From assembly GCA_026990885.1 (NCBI GenBank), contig JALXCO010000199.1, positions 1 through 5,052 on the forward strand: a stretch of 5,052 bases of DNA. The letters are read 5' to 3'. A model generated the notes under the pieces. That model was given only the letters and a program-made list of their open reading frames with translations, did no database searches and was not told the origin of the DNA. Every line of letters starts with the position of its first letter. The first letter of the stretch is position 1. Shown here piece by piece: positions 5,007 through 5,052 of the stretch. The stretch comes from Desulfurococcales archaeon. Its GTDB lineage: Archaea > Thermoproteota > Thermoprotei_A > Sulfolobales > AG1. Made by a program: the position numbers and the translations under genes.

Positions 5007-5035
5007 GACTCTTAACTATTCCCATCCTCTGAAAT

Positions 5036-5047
5036 GTGATTAAAACA
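5036..5047 (-). promoter_or_regulatory. Possible TATA box of the antitoxin locus
   Basis: On the - strand GTTTTAATC (5046-5038) resembles the crenarchaeal TTTTAA-type TATA box. A transcription start about 26 bases on would fall near 5016, ten bases before the TTG start used here. The call is limited by closeness to the window edge. Confidence 0.35.
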
Positions 5048-5052
5048 AGAGA

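Noticed and set aside
4822..5043. A 73-residue + strand open frame opposite the antitoxin gene
   Set aside because: It is Ser/Thr-rich and low in complexity, as expected of the antisense of a Lys/Glu-rich gene; the - strand frame fits an operon with the vapC relic.
1..5052. CRISPR array, tRNA/rRNA genes, insertion sequences
   Set aside because: No regularly spaced direct repeats, no tRNA-like cloverleaf or TTCGA T-loop in context, no rRNA motifs and no transposase or terminal inverted repeats were seen.

Overview
The window looks like chromosomal DNA of a thermophilic archaeon, most likely a Thermoproteota (crenarchaeal) lineage. The signs are arginine codons that are almost all AGG/AGA, AT-rich TATA-type promoter segments, purine-rich GGTG/GAGG ribosome-binding sites, a likely leaderless gene, an archaeal winged-helix regulator and a VapBC-type toxin-antitoxin remnant. 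I cannot name the genus from sequence alone.

Region 1 (1-1291, + strand) is the end of an operon for a thiamine-diphosphate-dependent 2-oxoacid dehydrogenase. It holds the last 96 residues of the E1 alpha subunit (cut by the window edge) and a complete E1 beta subunit. No E2 or E3 gene follows. Region 2 (1292-2191, + strand) has its own promoter and encodes a divergent Thi4-type FAD/NAD-binding protein. Thi4 enzymes make the thiazole half of thiamine, the cofactor of E1, but this copy lacks the residues the catalytic members use. Its 3' end is an 11-G homopolymer.

Region 3 (2192-2810) is a convergent AT-rich gap followed by an OsmC/Ohr-family protein on the - strand. Its promoter faces that of region 4 (2853-3480, + strand), in which a winged-helix DNA-binding protein overlaps by 8 bases with a small membrane protein of three predicted helices. 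The pair looks translationally coupled and may be a regulator with a membrane partner. Region 5 (3523-4308, + strand) is a HAD-superfamily phosphatase of the NagD/4-nitrophenylphosphatase type with all catalytic motifs intact.

Region 6 (4309-5052) is decaying or accessory DNA. A small unrecognised + strand gene with a well-placed TATA box is broken by a one-base shift in a G run. Converging on it from the - strand is a toxin-antitoxin locus: a short VapB-like antitoxin gene followed by a vapC (PIN-domain) relic that keeps its first ~30 and last ~30 residues but has lost the middle. No rRNA, tRNA, CRISPR array or insertion sequence was seen.
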